From assembly GCF_016908555.1 (NCBI RefSeq), contig NZ_JAFBEE010000001.1:124001-188000 (forward strand): 64,000 nt of DNA. Reading direction: 5' to 3'. Positions 44,133 through 52,785 of this stretch are shown one piece after another. Made by a program: the position numbers and the translations under genes. The notes under the pieces were generated by a model. That model saw only the letters and a list, made by a program, of their open reading frames with translations. It searched no databases and was not told the origin of the DNA. Numbering within the stretch: the first letter of the stretch is position 1; every line of letters starts with the position of its first letter. The stretch comes from Alkaliphilus hydrothermalis. GTDB lineage: Bacteria > Bacillota > Clostridia > Peptostreptococcales > Natronincolaceae.

Positions 44133-45515
44133 ATGATGAGATCAATGTTTTCTGCTGTTTCGGGATTAAGAGCCCACCAGACAAGAATGGACGTTATCGG
44201 TAATAATATTGCCAATGTTAATACAGTAGGTTTTAAGGGGTCTAGGGTAACCTTTCAAGAGGTGTTCAGCCAAACCCTTAGGGGTGCAGGATCTCCACAA
44301 GCAGGAAAAGGTGGAACAAACCCTCAGCAAGTAGGTCTAGGAATTAACATCGCTTCAATGGATACCTTTCATATTAGAGGGGCAGTGGAAAGAACTGACT
44401 ATAATACAGACTTAATGGTAAATGGTGATGGCTTCTTTGTTGTTGCAGATGATCCAAACTACTTGAATAGGAGTTACACTAGAGCTGGTAACTTTGCATT
44501 AGACCAAGCTGGTAATTTAGTTACTGCAGATGGCTACAAAGTGCTGGGGTACAGAGCAGATGCGAATGGAGTACTACAGTCTAATATGGAGGGACTACAG
44601 GTTTCTAAAGCCACAACCTTTGATGCTAAGATTACTGAAAATGTTGGGTTTGAAGGCAACTTAAATAGTGAAACGGTAACCACTACCACTTATACAACAC
44701 CTCCAGCTGGAACAGTTGGAGCTGATGCGACTTTTGTATATATGGAAAAAGCATTACCAAGTGGTGCTACTGCTTACGAAATCAACCCTTTATATGAAGA
44801 TTCAGTGGCTAGAGAAACCACCTATGAGGTGTATGACAACTTAGGGGGAATTCATAGAATAAAGCAAGCCTTTATTAAGACCTCAGACGCTCCAAGTACA
44901 TTTACTGTGGAATCCTTCTATATTAATGCTGATGGCAGTATGTATCACGCTGGTGCCGGTGACTTCTCTGGAGCTGCTGCAGCTGTTCAATTTGATCTCA
45001 ATGGAAAAGTTTCTAGTCCAACCACTCTAAATTTAGTGATTGGAGCACCACTAACGAATGGTGCGGGACCAGTTAACTTCGAAATAGATTATAATAACTT
45101 AACAATGTTTGCAAATACATCTACTGCTTCTGCTACGAGTATAGATGGTTTTAAGCAGGGAACGTTAGATGATTTTACCATCGCCAGCACTGGTGAAATT
45201 ATGGGGGTTTTTGATAACGGGCAGAGAAAATTATTAGGGCAAATTGCTTTAGCAAACTTCAAGAACCCTGCTGGTTTAGAGAAGACAGCTTCCAATATGT
45301 ATAGAAACACCTCCAACTCTGGACAAGCCATTGTAGGAGTACCTGGTTCTGGTGGATTCGGCAACTTAAACCCTGGGGCGTTGGAGATGTCCAATGTAGA
45401 CCTTTCAAGGGAGTTTACGAATATGATTACAACTCAAAGAGGGTTCCAAGCAAACTCAAGAATCATTACCACCAGCGATGAAATGCTTCAAGAAGTTGTT
45501 AACATGAAACGATAG
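44133..45515 (+). CDS. flgE: Flagellar hook protein FlgE
   Basis: FlgE polymerises into the hook, the universal joint of the flagellum. The 460-residue protein has the N-terminal MRSMFSAVSGLRAHQTRMDV and NNIANVNTVGFKGSR motifs, a large variable D1/D2 middle with beta-rich repeats, and the C-terminal MSNVDLSREFTNMITTQRGF and ANSRIITTSDEML block. ATG 44133 follows AGGAGGT with eight bases; ATG 44136 is next to it. A GC-rich hairpin follows the gene. Confidence 0.95.
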   Translation: MMRSMFSAVSGLRAHQTRMDVIGNNIANVNTVGFKGSRVTFQEVFSQTLRGAGSPQAGKGGTNPQQVGLGINIASMDTFHIRGAVERTDYNTDLMVNGDGFFVVADDPNYLNRSYTRAGNFALDQAGNLVTADGYKVLGYRADANGVLQSNMEGLQVSKATTFDAKITENVGFEGNLNSETVTTTTYTTPPAGTVGADATFVYMEKALPSGATAYEINPLYEDSVARETTYEVYDNLGGIHRIKQAFIKTSDAPSTFTVESFYINADGSMYHAGAGDFSGAAAAVQFDLNGKVSSPTTLNLVIGAPLTNGAGPVNFEIDYNNLTMFANTSTASATSIDGFKQGTLDDFTIASTGEIMGVFDNGQRKLLGQIALANFKNPAGLEKTASNMYRNTSNSGQAIVGVPGSGGFGNLNPGALEMSNVDLSREFTNMITTQRGFQANSRIITTSDEMLQEVVNMKR

Positions 45516-45555
45516 TAAAAGGCAATAAACATGATGTTACATAAATATTAAAAAA

Positions 45556-45583
45556 TCCCCCTAGTCCCTTAGGGGCTAGGGGA
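45556..45583 (+). other. GC-rich hairpin between flgE and flbD
   Basis: TCCCCCTAGTCCC and GGGGCTAGGGGA fold into a stem of about ten pairs with a 3-base loop. The following bases are ACTTAAAGG, not a T tract. This fits an RNA-stabilising or partial-stop element between flgE, needed in many copies, and the downstream genes. Confidence 0.6.
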
Positions 45584-45600
45584 CTTAAAGGAAGATAACC

Positions 45601-45804
45601 ATGATTAAATTAAAGAGACTCAGGGGATCAGAAATCATCATCAATGCAGAATTGATTGAGTTGGTGGAGGAAACTCCCGATACTGTCATCACTTTAACTA
45701 ATGGTCACAAGATGGTGGTTTCCAACAGTGCAGATGAGATTATTAGATTGGTTATAGAATACAGACAAAAAATCAACATTGGTTTCTTAGAGAAAAATAC
45801 ATAG
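45601..45804 (+). CDS. swrD: FlbD/SwrD family flagellar protein
   Basis: This 67-residue protein matches the FlbD/SwrD family: IKLKRLRGSEIIINAELIEL, then ETPDTVITLTNGHKMVV and a helical end. In Bacillus subtilis SwrD sits between flgE and fliL and raises flagellar power for swarming. Here it lies directly upstream of motA, which fits a role with the stator. ATG 45601 follows AAAGGAAG. It is short but well conserved. Confidence 0.85.
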   Translation: MIKLKRLRGSEIIINAELIELVEETPDTVITLTNGHKMVVSNSADEIIRLVIEYRQKINIGFLEKNT

Positions 45805-45827
45805 AACCATAGAAATGAGGTGTAGTC

Positions 45828-46619
45828 TTGGATATAGCAACGATAATAGGAATTGTAGTGGGTTTAGGTTTCGTTATTATGGGAATCATGGATGGCGGTG
45901 ATATTGTATCATACTTCAATTTACCATCCATCTTGATTGTTATGGGGGGAACAATTGCAGCTACCTTTGTAGCATATCCTATGCAAAAGGTACTGGAAGC
46001 TATGAAGGTTGTTTCTAAAGCCTTTACCCATAAGCAGGAGGATCCAGGTGATATCATTCACAAGATTATAAACCTAGCGAATATTGCAAGAAAAGAAGGG
46101 TTACTAGCTCTAGAGGAAGCATCTGAAAGTGTCAATGATAATTTTCTTAAAAAAGGAGTCATGCTGATTGTTGACGGTACTGACCCTGAATTAGTAAGAA
46201 ATCTATTGGAAACTGAGTTGGCCTTTGTAGAGGAACGTCATAAGAATGGACAAGGAATCTTTGAAGCAATGGGGGCATATGCGCCAGCCTTCGGGATGGT
46301 TGGTACTTTAATAGGACTAATAAACATGTTAAAAAAATTGGATGACCCATCTTCAATAGGCCCTTCGATGGCTGTTGCCTTAATCACTACTTTTTATGGT
46401 TCTTTACTGGCAAATTTAATTTTTCTACCGATTGCCAATAAGCTGAAGCTTAGAAGTAGGGAAGAAATCCAGAGAAAAGAAATTATGGTGGAAGGATTAC
46501 TTTCTATACAGGCAGGGGAAAATCCACGAATTATTGAAGAAAAACTAAAGGCCTTCTTACCACCAAAGGTAAGGGAGACACTGGATCATAAACAGGAAGG
46601 CGTGGGTGCCAATGGCTAG
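45828..46619 (+). CDS. motA: Flagellar motor stator protein MotA
   Basis: MotA forms, with MotB, the ion channel that powers rotation. The 263-residue protein has four membrane segments (about 3-23, 30-50, 147-167 and 180-203) and the MotA/TolQ/ExbB signature GAYAPAFGMVGTLIGL near 143-158. It starts at TTG 45828 after GAGGTG and begins MDIATIIGIVVGLGFV. Its end overlaps motB by 8 bases. motAB inside the fla/che operon is common in Clostridia and differs from Bacillus. Confidence 0.94.
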   Translation: MDIATIIGIVVGLGFVIMGIMDGGDIVSYFNLPSILIVMGGTIAATFVAYPMQKVLEAMKVVSKAFTHKQEDPGDIIHKIINLANIARKEGLLALEEASESVNDNFLKKGVMLIVDGTDPELVRNLLETELAFVEERHKNGQGIFEAMGAYAPAFGMVGTLIGLINMLKKLDDPSSIGPSMAVALITTFYGSLLANLIFLPIANKLKLRSREEIQRKEIMVEGLLSIQAGENPRIIEEKLKAFLPPKVRETLDHKQEGVGANG

Positions 46620-47358
46620 AAAAAAACGAGAAGAAAGTCCACCTGCAGGTGCGCCATTGTGGATGACCACCTATGGAGATATGGTGACTTTACTACTTTG
46701 CTTCTTCGTACTACTTTTTTCCTTCTCAGAGATTGATGTTCAAAAATTTGAAGCAATTATATCCTCTTTTAATGGTTCCATAGGGATTCTTGATTCAGGT
46801 AAAACTGTTGAACCATCTCCAAATATATCTGAGGCGATGAAGGAAGATCAGATCACAAACCAACTGGAAGAGTGGGAAGATTTTAAAAAACTTCAAGAAT
46901 TGATAGAGCAATATTTAGCTGATAAAGGGCTTAATACAGACGTTCTAGTTTCTCTTGAAACCCGGGGCTTAGTCCTAAGATTTCAAGATAATGTTCTTTT
47001 CGACTCAGGTAAAGCTGACCTAAAGGACACCTCAAAGGAGATTCTTATTTATTTAGCTGAATTTTTAGCTGCTGAAGAGTTTAAGGGAAAGCATATAAGA
47101 ATTGAAGGTCATACGGATACAGATCCTCTACGTCCTAATTCAAAATTTGAAACGAACTGGGAGTTATCTGTTTCAAGAGCAGCCAATGTTGTACGGTATT
47201 TAATAGAGGAGATTGAACTTGAGCCAGCTCGATTTTCTGCCTCTGGGTATGGGGAATATCATCCAGTGACTACTAATGATACGATGGAAAATAAAGCTAA
47301 AAATCGCCGAGTAGATATAGTTATATTGAGGTCAGAAGATGAGATTTCTTTACCCTAG
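46612..47358 (+). CDS. motB: Flagellar motor stator protein MotB
   Basis: MotB anchors the stator to peptidoglycan and shares the ion channel. The 248-residue protein has a single membrane segment at about 22-39 with the essential Asp23 (YGDMVTLLL) and a C-terminal OmpA-like domain (IRIEGHTDTDPL near 163, NRRVDIVIL near 233). The channel segment resembles MotS-type (sodium-driven) proteins more than B. subtilis MotB. ATG 46612 is preferred to GTG 46606. It overlaps motA by 8 bases. Confidence 0.93.
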   Translation: MARKKREESPPAGAPLWMTTYGDMVTLLLCFFVLLFSFSEIDVQKFEAIISSFNGSIGILDSGKTVEPSPNISEAMKEDQITNQLEEWEDFKKLQELIEQYLADKGLNTDVLVSLETRGLVLRFQDNVLFDSGKADLKDTSKEILIYLAEFLAAEEFKGKHIRIEGHTDTDPLRPNSKFETNWELSVSRAANVVRYLIEEIELEPARFSASGYGEYHPVTTNDTMENKAKNRRVDIVILRSEDEISLP

Positions 47359-47377
47359 ATAAAATGGAGGATGATTT

Positions 47378-47794
47378 ATGGAGACTAAAAAAATTATAGT
47401 ATACGCTCTGATTGGTTGTATTCTATCAGGCTTGGTATTTGGGACAATATTATATTTTGCTGTTTTCAGAAATCCGCAAGAAGCAGCAAAGGAAGTTAAG
47501 ACCTATGAGTACACGATGGGGGATTTCACAACAAACCTCAGTGGCACTAGGGTTTATTTTAAAGGAACGATTGTGATTGAAACCAGTGATAAAAAATTAC
47601 CTGAAAAGTTTCTAGAGAAAAACTCTGAGCTGAGGGATGGAATTATTCAAACTCTAATCTCTAAAAAACCAGAGGACATACTGGACTTAAAGGGACAGCA
47701 AAAACTTAGAAATGAAATCAAAGCAATAGTATCAAGGGTAGTGAATTCTGATGAAATTACGAATGTTTATTTTATCGACTACATTATCCAGTAG
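47378..47794 (+). CDS. fliL: Flagellar basal body-associated protein FliL
   Basis: FliL is a single-pass membrane protein that rings the stator and stabilises it. The 138-residue protein has a membrane segment at about 6-28 and an exported domain ending KAIVSRVVNSDEITNVYFIDYIIQ, typical of FliL. It lies 19 bases after motB and 12 before fliM, with GGAGG upstream of ATG 47378. Position directly after motB is consistent with its role. Confidence 0.9.
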   Translation: METKKIIVYALIGCILSGLVFGTILYFAVFRNPQEAAKEVKTYEYTMGDFTTNLSGTRVYFKGTIVIETSDKKLPEKFLEKNSELRDGIIQTLISKKPEDILDLKGQQKLRNEIKAIVSRVVNSDEITNVYFIDYIIQ

Positions 47795-47806
47795 GAGGTG
47801 AAGTAG

Positions 47807-48802
47807 TTGTCGGATATATTATCACAAAATGAAATTGATGCCTTGTTGAAAGCCATAAGTACCGGTGAGGTAGACGCTGAAGAAATTAAAGAAGAAAAGC
47901 AAGAGAAGAAGATTCGAAGCTATGACTTCAAGAGTCCAAAGAAGCTGGCGAAGGATCAACTTAGGACACTACAGATTATCCATGAGAACTTTTCTAGACT
48001 ATTGAATACCTTCTTATCTGGATACTTAAGGAGTTATATCCACACTGAAGTTTTGAACGTAGAGGAATTGGCTTATTATGAGTATAGCAATTCTATTGTA
48101 AATCCAGCAGTCCTTACAGTAGTCAATCCTTATCCTCTTACAGGACAAATCGTAATGGAGGTTTCTCCTTCAATTGCTTTTACTTTTATAGATCGAATTC
48201 TAGGTGGAAATGGGAAACCATTTGATGAAAAGAGAACCTACACTGAGATTGAAATTACATTAATCAAAAAGCTCATGAAGCAAATTCTTGATTTAATGAT
48301 TGACCCTTGGGAAAATGTGATCGAGTTACAGCCCAAATTAGATAAGATTGAAACTAATTCCCAGTTTGTGCAAATTGTTTCACCCAATGAAACCATTGCT
48401 CTAATTACTTTGAGTCTAAAAATAGGTGAAGTAGAGGGAATGATGAATGTATGTATTCCCCATATCGTTATAGAGCCAATATTAGAAAAGCTAAGTACAA
48501 AGTTCTGGTTTTCTAGTATTAGCAAATCCGTCACAGATAATGATAAACACACCCTAAAGAAAAGGGTCGAAAGAAGTCATATAAATATTGCAGCTATCCT
48601 TGGGGGTACTAGAATTACAGTTAAAGATTTTCTTGAACTACAAAAAGGCGATGTAATTATGTTGGATGATCCAGTGAACGAAGAAATCGAAGTTCAGGTT
48701 GGAGACAAACATAAATATTTCGGGGTACCTGGAACCGCTAAAAACAAATTAGCCGTTCGAATTACAAGGATTGAAAAGAAAGGAGATGAACTAGATGAGT
48801 AA
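47807..48802 (+). CDS. fliM: Flagellar motor switch protein FliM
   Basis: FliM is the C-ring protein that binds phosphorylated CheY and flips rotation. The 331-residue protein has the N-terminal CheY-P-binding motif LSQNEIDALLKAIS, a CheC-like middle domain (VLNVEELAYYEYSNS, EVSPSIAFTFIDRILGG) and the C-terminal SpoA domain (INIAAILGGTRITVKDFLEL). TTG 47807 follows GGAGGTG. It overlaps fliY by 8 bases. Confidence 0.95.
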   Translation: MSDILSQNEIDALLKAISTGEVDAEEIKEEKQEKKIRSYDFKSPKKLAKDQLRTLQIIHENFSRLLNTFLSGYLRSYIHTEVLNVEELAYYEYSNSIVNPAVLTVVNPYPLTGQIVMEVSPSIAFTFIDRILGGNGKPFDEKRTYTEIEITLIKKLMKQILDLMIDPWENVIELQPKLDKIETNSQFVQIVSPNETIALITLSLKIGEVEGMMNVCIPHIVIEPILEKLSTKFWFSSISKSVTDNDKHTLKKRVERSHINIAAILGGTRITVKDFLELQKGDVIMLDDPVNEEIEVQVGDKHKYFGVPGTAKNKLAVRITRIEKKGDELDE

Positions 48803-49964
48803 TATGCTATCCCAAGAAGAAATAGATGCACTACTCAGTGGAAGTAGCTCCTCCACGCCCGATACCAGCCATGAAGAGGAATATGAAGACTTTGCCGAAG
48901 ATGTAAAGGATGCCATTGGTGAAATTGGTAACATCAGCATGGGTACGGCTGCTACTGCATTATCAACCCTATTGGGAAATCGAGTGAATATTACAACACC
49001 AAAGGTGTCCCTATTAGATATAAATGAATTATCCGATCAACACCCACTTCCCTTTGTAGCAGTTGATGTTAAGTATAAGGAAGGAATAAAGGGATTAAAC
49101 GTTTTGATCTTAAAGGAAGATGATGTAAAGATTATCACTGACTTAATGATGGGCGGAAGTGGACAAATTAGTTCAGAGCCTTTATCAGAGCTACACTTAA
49201 GTGCAATAAGTGAAGCTATGAATCAAATGGTGGGTTCTTCTTCAACGTCACTTTCGGAGATGTTCTCTAAGAAAATTGATATCTGTCCACCAAGGGTATT
49301 TAGACTTGACTTTAATTCAAAGGACTTTACAGATGTATTTCCAGAACTAACAATGAAATTCATTAAAATTTCTTTCAGAATGGAGATAGGAAGTTTAATT
49401 GATAGCGAGATCATGCAGCTGATTCCACTGGATTTTGCTCAAGAGATGGTGGATAAGTTAATGAATGCTTATGGTATGCCTCAACAGGAAGTGATTAAGT
49501 CAACCCCTGTAGAAATCCCACAACCAGCATCAGTGCAGCACCAAGAAGCTCGTGTTGAAATACCACAGCAACCAGCTCCTCAACCCCTTGTACAGCCGCA
49601 GGTACAACCACAAATGCAGCCACAACCTCAATCGCAGGTGGTTAACCCAGTAAATGTACAACCATTGCAATTTCAATCATTTGATGAGCCTAGCAATAAA
49701 GGGGTACCTGTAAATATTGATTTAATCCAAGACGTACCGTTAAATATTACAGTTGAGTTAGGTAGAACAGTTAAAAGAATTAGTGAAATACTAGAATTTG
49801 GGCCAGGTACTATTGTCGAGTTAGACAAACTAGTAGGTGAACCATTGGACATTTTGGTTAATGGACAATATGTTGCTAAGGGTGAGGTTGTCGTAATAGA
49901 TGAAAATTACGGTATTCGTATTACAGATATTGTTAATTCAGCTAAAAGGTTTGGGAAATTATAA
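48795..49964 (+). CDS. fliY: Flagellar motor switch phosphatase FliY (FliN/CheC fusion)
   Basis: FliY is the Firmicutes C-ring protein that also removes phosphate from CheY-P. The 389-residue protein has an N-terminal CheY-binding motif LSQEEIDALLSG, two CheC-type phosphatase motifs (DAIGEIGNISMGTAAT near 36-51 and SEAMNQMVGSSSTSL near 137-151), a long Gln/Pro-rich linker at about 236-290, and the C-terminal FliN/SpoA domain (LNITVELGRTVKRISEIL near 316). ATG 48795 lies inside the end of fliM. cheC and cheD farther on complete the set. Confidence 0.93.
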   Translation: MSNMLSQEEIDALLSGSSSSTPDTSHEEEYEDFAEDVKDAIGEIGNISMGTAATALSTLLGNRVNITTPKVSLLDINELSDQHPLPFVAVDVKYKEGIKGLNVLILKEDDVKIITDLMMGGSGQISSEPLSELHLSAISEAMNQMVGSSSTSLSEMFSKKIDICPPRVFRLDFNSKDFTDVFPELTMKFIKISFRMEIGSLIDSEIMQLIPLDFAQEMVDKLMNAYGMPQQEVIKSTPVEIPQPASVQHQEARVEIPQQPAPQPLVQPQVQPQMQPQPQSQVVNPVNVQPLQFQSFDEPSNKGVPVNIDLIQDVPLNITVELGRTVKRISEILEFGPGTIVELDKLVGEPLDILVNGQYVAKGEVVVIDENYGIRITDIVNSAKRFGKL

Positions 49965-50003
49965 AAAAAATTAAAAGATTTTAAAATAGGATATGAAAAT
50001 CGA

Positions 50004-50033
50004 TTGAATTCATATAAGTATAAATTATATAAT
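50004..50033 (+). promoter_or_regulatory. Probable internal SigA promoter before cheY
   Basis: TTGAAT at 50004-50009 and TATAAT at 50028-50033 are 18 bp apart in the 160-base gap after fliY. It could give the downstream fli/che genes extra transcription. Confidence 0.6.
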
Positions 50034-50124
50034 ACAATATAGACGACTTTTATCGTAAATTGTACAATGCGCATTCAGAAGTAAACAAGCAGAAAAACAC
50101 ATATATTTTAAGGAGGAGTTTCTG

Positions 50125-50487
50125 ATGTCTAAAGGAATTTTAATCGTTGATGATGCAGCTTTCATGAGAATGATGATTAAAGATGTACTTTCAAAAAATG
50201 GTTTTGAGGTGATTGGAGAAGCTGAAAATGGAGCTAAAGCTATTGAAAGGTTTAAAGAGCTACAGCCAGCCCTTACAATTATGGATATTACAATGCCAGA
50301 AGTTGATGGGATCCAAGCTGTGAAGGAGATTAAGAAGATTGATCCAAATGCCAAAGTAATTATGTGTTCTGCCATGGGACAACAAGCAATGGTAATCGAG
50401 GCAATTCAAGCAGGAGCAAAGGATTTTATTGTGAAGCCTTTCCAGGCTGATCGTGTTATCGAGGCAGTAAAGAAAGTAATTGGTTAA
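50125..50487 (+). CDS. cheY: Chemotaxis response regulator CheY
   Basis: CheY carries the signal from CheA to the motor. The 120-residue receiver domain has the acidic pair Asp9-Asp10, the phosphate site Asp54 in IMDITMPEV, Ser/Thr near 82 (MCSAMG) and Lys104 in VKPF. AAGGAGGAG precedes ATG 50125. It follows an internal promoter and is the first of the cheY-fliO-fliP block. Confidence 0.95.
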   Translation: MSKGILIVDDAAFMRMMIKDVLSKNGFEVIGEAENGAKAIERFKELQPALTIMDITMPEVDGIQAVKEIKKIDPNAKVIMCSAMGQQAMVIEAIQAGAKDFIVKPFQADRVIEAVKKVIG

Positions 50488-50499
50488 GCTGGTGGAAGT

Positions 50500-50913
50500 A
50501 TGATAGAGCAAATATATGGTGGAATGATGATGTTGGTAGCAGTAGGCGTAGTTTGTATTCTTGCCTACTTGACAACCATCTTAGTCACCAAAAAATCAAA
50601 TGGCTTACTGCTGAAGACATCCACGGTAAAGGTTCTCGAAAGAACTTCAATTGGCATTCAAGCAACAGTAACCATTATTCAAATTAAGAACAAAGTATAT
50701 TTATTGTTGAACCAAGGTAAACAGGTAACAGTATTAGATGCCATAGATATTCAAGAATGGTATAAGAGTCCTCAGTTTGTTCCTTCTGTAGAGGAAGGAA
50801 CAGGAGCATCAATGCCTACCCCAATGGGATATATCCTAAAGAAATTTAAGGATTCTCAGTTAAATACTAGTCATAGAAAAGGTAATGGTGGTAACACAGA
50901 TGATAAAAGCTAA
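50500..50913 (+). CDS. fliO: Flagellar biosynthesis protein FliO/FliZ
   Basis: FliO helps assemble the FliP ring of the export gate. The 137-residue protein has one membrane segment near residues 8-28 and a short cytoplasmic beta-rich domain (LKTSTVKVLERTSIGIQAT, YLLLNQGKQVTVLD), then a weakly conserved tail. It sits between cheY and fliP, the place of fliZ in Bacillus, and overlaps fliP by 14 bases. Sequence conservation is weak in this family, so the call leans on position. Confidence 0.85.
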   Translation: MIEQIYGGMMMLVAVGVVCILAYLTTILVTKKSNGLLLKTSTVKVLERTSIGIQATVTIIQIKNKVYLLLNQGKQVTVLDAIDIQEWYKSPQFVPSVEEGTGASMPTPMGYILKKFKDSQLNTSHRKGNGGNTDDKS

Positions 50914-51694
50914 AACAGAAAAACAAAGAAAAACCTTTAACAAAGTTGGTATAATCTTAGTCGTAATGATGATTTTTTGTTTTCTAGGTTCTTTTGAAGT
51001 CTATGGACAAACATCATTACCCATTCCAAGGATAGGATTGAATATTGAAGAAGCAGAAAATCCACAGCAGGTGGCAACGTCAATACAAATTCTATTCTTA
51101 TTGACGATTTTATCCATAGCGCCGTCTATTTTGATTATGATGACTGCTTTCACAAGAATTATTATCGTTTTATCCTTTATTCGAAATGCCATTGCCACAC
51201 AACAGACGCCTCCAACTCAGGTTTTAATAGGCCTGGCATTATTTTTAACTTTTTTCGTTATGGCTCCTATTGCATCAGATATTAATCAAAATGCTGTTCA
51301 ACCCTATTTAGCTGAAGAAATCTCTGATGTAGAAGCACTTGAAGCTGCAATGGAACCTTTGAGGGAGTTTATGTTCAGACAAACAAGAGAAAAGGATTTA
51401 GCGTTATTCATTGAAGTTTCAAATAGTGAAGCGCCTGAAAACCTTGACGATATTGCAACGTCAACCTTGATCCCAGCCTTCATTATTAGTGAGTTAAAGA
51501 CAGCATTTCAATTGGGTTTCGTCCTCTTTCTACCATTTATCGTTATTGATATGGTGGTGGCCAGTACTTTAATGTCCATGGGGATGATGATGTTACCCCC
51601 AGCCATGATTTCTTTACCCTTCAAATTATTATTATTTGTAATGGTGGATGGCTGGAATGTGATAATACGTTCAATTATAACAGGATTTAAGTAG
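50900..51694 (+). CDS. fliP: Flagellar type III export gate protein FliP
   Basis: FliP builds the core pentamer of the export gate. The 264-residue protein has an N-terminal signal-like segment (about 13-37), then LLTILSIAPSILIMMTAFTRI and SFIRNAIATQQTPPTQVLIGLA near 90-115, a soluble loop and C-terminal hydrophobic segments. These match the FliP signatures. ATG 50900 is used; ATG 50885 is in frame and also possible. fliO overlaps its start. Confidence 0.94.
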   Translation: MIKAKTEKQRKTFNKVGIILVVMMIFCFLGSFEVYGQTSLPIPRIGLNIEEAENPQQVATSIQILFLLTILSIAPSILIMMTAFTRIIIVLSFIRNAIATQQTPPTQVLIGLALFLTFFVMAPIASDINQNAVQPYLAEEISDVEALEAAMEPLREFMFRQTREKDLALFIEVSNSEAPENLDDIATSTLIPAFIISELKTAFQLGFVLFLPFIVIDMVVASTLMSMGMMMLPPAMISLPFKLLLFVMVDGWNVIIRSIITGFK

Positions 51695-51704
51695 AGGTGA
51701 ACAT

Positions 51705-51974
51705 ATGAATGAGGCAGTGGTAATAGAACTAGGACAACAAACATTGTATACTATATTAATCTTATCAGCACCGATGCTGGGAATAGGGCTTTTAGCCGGT
51801 CTAGCAGTGAGTATTTTCCAAGCTACAACCCAGATTCAGGAGGCTACATTAGCCTTTATACCTAAAATCGTAGCCATCTTTGCTTCTATAGTAATATTTG
51901 GCCCATGGTTGTTATCTACAGTGATAGAGTTTACGACTAACTTGTTTTCAAATCTAAGTAGTTTTATACAGTAA
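51705..51974 (+). CDS. fliQ: Flagellar type III export gate protein FliQ
   Basis: FliQ is a small two-helix component of the export gate. The 89-residue protein has two hydrophobic segments at about 15-38 and 52-75 with the conserved APMLGIGLLAGLAVSIFQA and TQIQEATLAFIPKI between them. GAGGTG precedes ATG 51705. fliR follows at once. Confidence 0.95.
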   Translation: MNEAVVIELGQQTLYTILILSAPMLGIGLLAGLAVSIFQATTQIQEATLAFIPKIVAIFASIVIFGPWLLSTVIEFTTNLFSNLSSFIQ

Positions 51975-51986
51975 AGAGTGATTACT

Positions 51987-52778
51987 ATGGAACAATTGAC
52001 AAACACAATATTGGCTAATTTCAACCTTTTTATTCTAATTTTGATAAGAGTGACTGGGATATTTGTTGCAGCACCAGTCTTTGCCCGTAATAACTTTCCT
52101 ATGCTATTAAAAGTTGGACTTTCCGCCACTATATCCTTCATACTTCTACCTACTTTAGGGGAGGGCTACATGTTAGAAATCAATGGATTTCTGCAGTTAG
52201 GATATTACTCTATGATGGAGTTTTTGATTGGACTTCTTATAGGATTTATATCCTTCACCTATTTTACTGTCATCTATGTAGCAGGTACGATTATTGATGT
52301 TCAGATGGGTTTTAGTATGGTAAATGTTTTTGATCCCCAGACCAATACTCAGGTCCCCATTATGGGGAATTTTTATAATAATATCATCTCTCTGCTCTTT
52401 ATTGTTATGAATGGCCATCATTTGCTGATTAGAGCTTTAGTGGGTAGTTATAGGCTCTTACCAGTGGGGTTCACCTTTACCATTGGAGATAATGTAGTTG
52501 TCCAAATGACTATGATTTTTTCAGAAATATTTATTTTAGCTGTTAAATTTAGTGCACCAGTTTTGATTACAGTTATTTTAGTCGATATACTACTAGGGGT
52601 TTTAGCAAGAACAATGCCCCAAATGAATGTTTTTGTTGTCGGTATGCCTCTGAAGATTGTAGTTGGGATGGTGATGATTTTGATTACGTTACCATTTGTA
52701 ATCCCATTTTCAGAGATTTTATTTAACAGAATGTTTGAGTCGGTTTTCGATATACTGAAAATCCTATCAAAGGGATGA
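51987..52778 (+). CDS. fliR: Flagellar type III export gate protein FliR
   Basis: FliR sits at the centre of the export gate with FliP and FliQ. The 263-residue protein has at least six hydrophobic segments and the conserved FVAAPVFARNNFP near 30 and GTIIDVQMGFSMVNVFDP near 92-109. ATG 51987 is preferred to GTG 51978. It lies 7 bases before flhB. Confidence 0.93.
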   Translation: MEQLTNTILANFNLFILILIRVTGIFVAAPVFARNNFPMLLKVGLSATISFILLPTLGEGYMLEINGFLQLGYYSMMEFLIGLLIGFISFTYFTVIYVAGTIIDVQMGFSMVNVFDPQTNTQVPIMGNFYNNIISLLFIVMNGHHLLIRALVGSYRLLPVGFTFTIGDNVVVQMTMIFSEIFILAVKFSAPVLITVILVDILLGVLARTMPQMNVFVVGMPLKIVVGMVMILITLPFVIPFSEILFNRMFESVFDILKILSKG

Positions 52779-52785
52779 TGACATA

